NCBI GenBank assembly: GCA_032622095.1
Contig: CP136065.1
Span: 212,022,151-212,086,150 of the forward strand
Length of the DNA: 64,000 bases
Direction: 5' to 3'
Source: Siphonodentalium dalli
Taxonomy: Eukaryota; Mollusca; Scaphopoda; Gadilida; Siphonodentaliidae
A program made the translations under genes and the position numbers. Below are positions 62,201 through 64,000 of the stretch, piece after piece. The first letter of the stretch is position 1. Every line of letters begins with the position of its first letter. Under the pieces are notes generated by a model. It was not told the DNA's origin and made no database searches. It saw only the letters and a list, made by a program, of their open reading frames with translations.

Positions 62201-63823
62201 GCTCCCTATGGGAGACTTGCATGCATATATAAGAGAATTCATTGGCACAGGGTTTTCGTAAAATTTCAGGAAGCTCCAGTCATGCAAAGGTTAATAGTTG
62301 TTACCTGTCTCATTGATGAGCTTGCATGAACTTCAATATCAATCAGTTTATTCGACTTTTTAATCGATTCTTTTACTATATATACATAGGTATGTATAAA
62401 TATGTATCAAAATTGTACAATATATATGCATATACATAGGTATGTATAAATATGTATCAAAATTGGACAATATATATGCAAGACATCAGAAAAAATATAT
62501 ATTAAATCGTGCCAGCATTATTATGCCCTGACCCCTGGAGGAGGTTCAGGGCATATACATGTAGCCATGGGCTCTGACTATCCATACGTACATACCTCCT
62601 TGTAACTTGGGTGTTAAATGTCAGATTAGATTTTACTTTTACCAGAGTTACAGGCCTGGAAATCTCAAGGCGGGCTGCCTACCTACAGCCCGCCTAGAAT
62701 ATTCCAAGGCGGGTTCTTTATTAGCCCGCCTCATCTACGATAGGAAATTTATTTAGTTATTTTATTGTATTTTATGAGAAAAATACGGCCTCTAAATCGC
62801 AAAGAATTATATTGTACAGAATGCGCATGCTAGACTTCAGCAACTGATAGTAATGTCAAATGGGCATTATGGCGCAATCATTAAATTCCGGAACGAACTG
62901 TTCCGTAAATCAGATATTCACACATTTTAAGAACAAAATAAATTATTTTTCTTTATAAGATTGAGCTTACAATATATTTCACTGGATAAAATCAACATAT
63001 GTTTGTGAATAGTGAGAAGCAAATGTCACCGTCTCGATTGAGTTCAACCTTTCGTTCCGTTTCCGGTTCCTATCAGTGAAAATTGTATATCACTGAAATT
63101 TTCATTTTCTCGCTTTGATTGACAATCTTTTAATATAATGAGCTAATGTCTCCAAGTTATCATTCACTGTGGTGATTATTCTTGTTTAGTAAATAAATTT
63201 CCACATTTGGAAATGCACACCCTGTTTCTACATCTATGATGGCAATTCTGAATATAAATTGTAAGTTCTATATATTTTTCAGACAAGAACAAGAATACCA
63301 ATTGTTTCCTTCATTTGGCTATAGCGTTTTTATCTACACATATTACTAAGAAGCTATAAGCTTTTTATTTGTCAACAACTGAATAAACACAATATCTTAA
63401 TCACAGCCATATTTATGTTATTTTTCAACCTGGTGGCATGAAAGCTGGCACATTCGATCCATATCCAACACATTCATAGCCATATTTAAGTTGTTTTACA
63501 GCCTGGTGGCATGAAAGCCGGCACATTCGATCCATACCCCACACATTCATAGCCATATTTGTGTTATTTTACAGCCTGGTGGCATGAAAGCCGGCACATT
63601 CGATCCCTATCCAACACATTCATAGCCATATTTATGTTATTTTACAGCCTGGTGGCATGAAAGCCGGCACATTCGATCCATATCCAACACATTCAGTAGA
63701 CCCGTTCCAGAAAACTGTGAAGAGGCCTGTTAATATCGTGAACAAATCGGGAAGGATATTTATACCGTCACAGGGTCCAAAGTCAACACCAACAAACTCC
63801 ATTATCAACCAAAATGTTGTGAG
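47225..63823 (+). CDS. CFAP96: CFAP96 (C4orf47 homologue), cilia- and flagella-associated protein, 3'-partial
   Basis: Six exons are visible: 47225-47318, 49916-50135, 52448-52585, 59979-60054, 61691-61876 and 63648-63823. All have AG/GT borders and consistent phases (1, 2, 2, 0, 0, 2), giving 296 complete codons. Conserved blocks include KTDMERVGVFQEM near the start, KQMLPGGSK, the hallmark GKAFLPSNGEKKP, GLGSSYGTFGG, NPGKKGTGFG, FRLNMHPKAFFDINPY, VFKPSHPGK and PGGMKAGTFDPYPTHS. These match vertebrate CFAP96 (about 309 residues), so only a short last exon should lie beyond the window. The family is small, soluble and linked to ciliary and flagellar microtubules; no signal peptide or membrane segment is visible. 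The start Met has the context aactATGG and lies 24 bp from the inferred divergent MRE11 start. Introns reach 7.4 kb and are packed with MITEs. The last visible exon has three partial copies of its 5' end just upstream. Confidence 0.93.
47430..47805 (+). mobile_element. tRNA-derived SINE, type A, second copy
   Basis: GGTAGCGTAATGGTCTC is A-box-like, and GGGGATCACAACC is a decayed B box. The body matches 44690-45079 (GTATGTTGTCGTGGGTGCAG, GCGTTAAAGAACGC) and ends in GATAGATAGA. It starts about 110 bp after the CFAP96 exon 1 donor. Confidence 0.72.
48697..49181. mobile_element. TIR element filled with palindromic ATTACGCTTAAGCGTAAT units
   Basis: The ends GGGTGGCCAAATTCACATTT and AAATGTGAATTTGACCTCCC continue into inverted TAATAGCTAATTAC. 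The interior is roughly a dozen imperfect CATTACGCTTAAGCGTAATG palindromes. From 47805 to 48690 nothing is recognised. Confidence 0.8.
50359..50860. repeat. 122-bp tandem-repeat element, copy 1
   Basis: It begins ACTAGCCGATGAGCCCGAC. It contains repeated 122-bp units (CCAAATTTCAAGTCGATAGC onward, with CGAGATCTCGTCTGCGCATG) and ends GGTCTTCAAAATATATATG. GC-rich against its surroundings. CFAP96 intron 2. Confidence 0.82.
50861..51424. repeat. 122-bp tandem-repeat element, copy 2, head-to-tail
   Basis: It starts with the same ACTAGCCGATGAGCCCGAC immediately after copy 1 and ends with the same GGTCTTCAAAATATATATG. It has a duplicated first segment (GTCCGGGCTATTCAAAAACC twice). Confidence 0.82.
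51934..52103. repeat. Long imperfect hairpin with duplicated AAAAGTCATATTGGACT
   Basis: Outer arms pair ACAATGTTCTGTACAGTATG with its inverse near 52085-52103. The inner arm AAAAGTCATATTGGACT occurs twice on the left and once inverted on the right. CFAP96 intron 2. No TIR family recognised. Confidence 0.75.
53657..53911. mobile_element. CCCTTTCTATACT-family MITE, inverted form
   Basis: TTTAACCTTTCAATACTAAATAC at the left, a central GTTCAACAAATGTTTGTTGAAC hairpin, and CAGTATAGAAAAGGTT at the right. CFAP96 intron 3; 52590-53650 holds no recognised feature. Confidence 0.65.
54250..54481. mobile_element. piggyBac-like MITE, CCCTTTGAGTGCCAG family, with one palindrome module
   Basis: TTAA at 54246-54249 and 54482-54485. 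The inverse arrangement of 15724-15963, with the hairpin at about 54366-54432 and a 24-base A run. Confidence 0.9.
54650..55102. mobile_element. hAT-like MITE with internal palindromes
   Basis: The ends CAAGCCTGAGTTTAGTGTGC and ACTAAACTCAGACTTG are present. TGCATACA precedes the left end and overlaps the right end, consistent with an 8-bp duplication that has lost two bases. The centre is a second hairpin on TCCCATGGCCTCATCTGC. From 55110 to 55638 nothing is recognised. Confidence 0.8.
55643..56054. mobile_element. piggyBac-like MITE (CCCTTTACCCAACA ends), left hairpin deleted in part
   Basis: TTAA at 55639-55642 and 56055-56058. The left hairpin (55794-55840) has lost about 20 bp; the right one (55961-56028) is whole. 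Confidence 0.9.
56080..56262. mobile_element. Right half of a CATGAC-family MITE
   Basis: It has the diverged hairpins, TTGGCGTAGGGTTTTCGC and CATGGAAGGG before TTAA. From 56440 to 58110, CFAP96 intron 3 shows no recognised gene or repeat. Confidence 0.6.
58116..58540. mobile_element. Possible TIR element with GGAATACGG repeats
   Basis: The left end GCAAAAGGCCCCCACCCCC pairs loosely with GGGGGGATGGGGGCCTCATGC at the right. Repeats of TGGAATACGGNNTACC lie inside both ends, with a CCCTTTCTATACT-family fragment (ACATTGGAATAGTCTATTATTC) between. Confidence 0.5.
59276..59651. mobile_element. MITE with TTCGTGG / CCACGAA arms
   Basis: The arms carry GATTTCGTGGTTCAACCCAA and CCACGAAAATTGAGGCCGAC with CCAACGAAATAG on both sides. 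MITEs of this composition are widespread in molluscs. CFAP96 intron 3; 58560-59270 shows nothing else. Confidence 0.55.
60167..60379. mobile_element. mariner-like MITE, full hairpin
   Basis: TA flanks (60165-60166, 60380-60381) bound CAGTAATGCCCTAAGTAATCG and its inverse. Both arms meet at GGAAAGCTCTCCCCGAGAGC. CFAP96 intron 4. Confidence 0.92.
60968..61200. mobile_element. Left half of the GACCCGCC MITE with one palindrome module
   Basis: GACCCGCCATATCAAATCCA leads through TTTTTTACCCTGTGCCAATG into one hairpin (61017-61083), then the central CTGCAGGGAGCCCC half. It stops at the midpoint of the 31020-31445 element. Confidence 0.8.
61203..61456. repeat. Dispersed repeat, second copy of 23690-24000
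   Basis: Same order of shared blocks as the copy in the last MRE11 intron. Confidence 0.55.
61484..61560. mobile_element. Truncated hAT-like MITE beside CFAP96 exon 5
   Basis: CAAGCCTGAGTTTAGTGTGC and half a hairpin, broken at TGCTATCCCGGATAG. It ends 130 bp before the exon 61691-61876 acceptor. Confidence 0.75.
62032..62290. mobile_element. piggyBac-like MITE, CATGAC family, diverged palindrome pair
   Basis: TTAA at 62028-62031 and 62291-62294. The ends are CCCTTTCATGACAGGAG and AGCTCCAGTCATGCAAAGG. The hairpin outer edge reads CCTGTGCCAGTGCATT. Confidence 0.85.
62381..62480. repeat. 50-bp tandem duplication
   Basis: Two copies of the unit TATACATAGGTATGTATAAA onward, differing at one or two bases. 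From 62480 to 63400 the CFAP96 intron holds only short GGCGGG/CCCGCC hairpins near 62660-62740. Confidence 0.85.
63389..63700 (+). repeat. 73-bp tandem repeat of the CFAP96 last visible acceptor and exon start
   Basis: Starts of CCTGGTGGCATGAAAGC are at 63429, 63502, 63575 and 63648, exactly 73 bp apart. Each unit joins the intron end (CCATATTTATGTTATTTTAC) to the first 48 coding bases. Copies 2 and 3 keep a usable ACAG acceptor; copy 1 has AA in place of AG. Copies 1-3 end in ACACATTCATAG, an in-frame stop. Only copy 4 continues into the rest of the exon. Confidence 0.95.
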
Positions 63824-63871
63824 GTGAGTACATGGTCAACCATGTTTGATCATTTATAATAACATCCAGAC

Positions 63872-64000
63872 CAAGTCTGAGTTTAGTGTGCCTGTCATTT
63901 GCAGAATGAGGTCCCCAGAGGGTGAATTTAGTGATGCTATCCCGCTTAGCGGGCTAGCATCACTAAACTCACCCTCTGGGGGCCTCATTCTGCTTATGAC
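63872..64000. mobile_element. hAT-like MITE, right end off window
   Basis: CAAGTCTGAGTTTAGTGTGC then a full AGAATGAGGTCCCCAGAGGG hairpin; it runs off the right edge 49 bp after the CFAP96 exon donor. Confidence 0.8.

Overview
This window is animal nuclear DNA. Its genes are split by GT-AG introns, it is AT-rich, and more than half of it is short non-autonomous transposons. A marine invertebrate, most likely a mollusc, fits best. The support is tRNA-derived SINEs with a Meta-SINE-like 3' half and several repeat types common in bivalve and gastropod genomes. The species cannot be named from the sequence alone.

Three genes are firmly recognised. (1) The last four exons of USP7 (ubiquitin-specific protease 7) lie on the + strand at 1096-4475. 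(2) A complete MRE11 gene (double-strand-break repair nuclease) lies on the - strand. Its eight exons run from 47200 down to 23457, keep one reading frame and predict 695 residues. (3) The first six exons of CFAP96 (the C4orf47 homologue, a cilia- and flagella-associated protein) lie on the + strand at 47225-63823, and the gene runs off the right edge. The inferred MRE11 start codon and the CFAP96 start codon are divergent and only 24 bp apart, so the two genes probably share a bidirectional promoter. USP7 and MRE11 converge across about 19 kb of repeats, which also hold one unrecognised candidate terminal exon (15043-15288, +).

The rest is layered mobile DNA. The classes visible are: piggyBac-like MITEs with TTAA duplications and CCCTTT ends; hAT-like MITEs with 8-bp duplications and CAAGCC ends; larger hAT elements with CAGNGTT ends; TA-flanked mariner-like MITEs; one Harbinger-like element with TAA duplications; two tRNA-derived SINE families; a 5'-truncated LINE tail; and several minisatellites. 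Insertions nest in one another and often leave enough of the host repeat to reconstruct the empty site.

The most unusual structures are these. A palindrome-pair cassette beginning CCTGTGCCAATG sits inside at least four MITE families with different ends. A 4.9-kb fold-back composite with minisatellite DNA at its centre lies in an MRE11 intron. A 73-bp tandem repeat copies the splice acceptor and first codons of the last visible CFAP96 exon.
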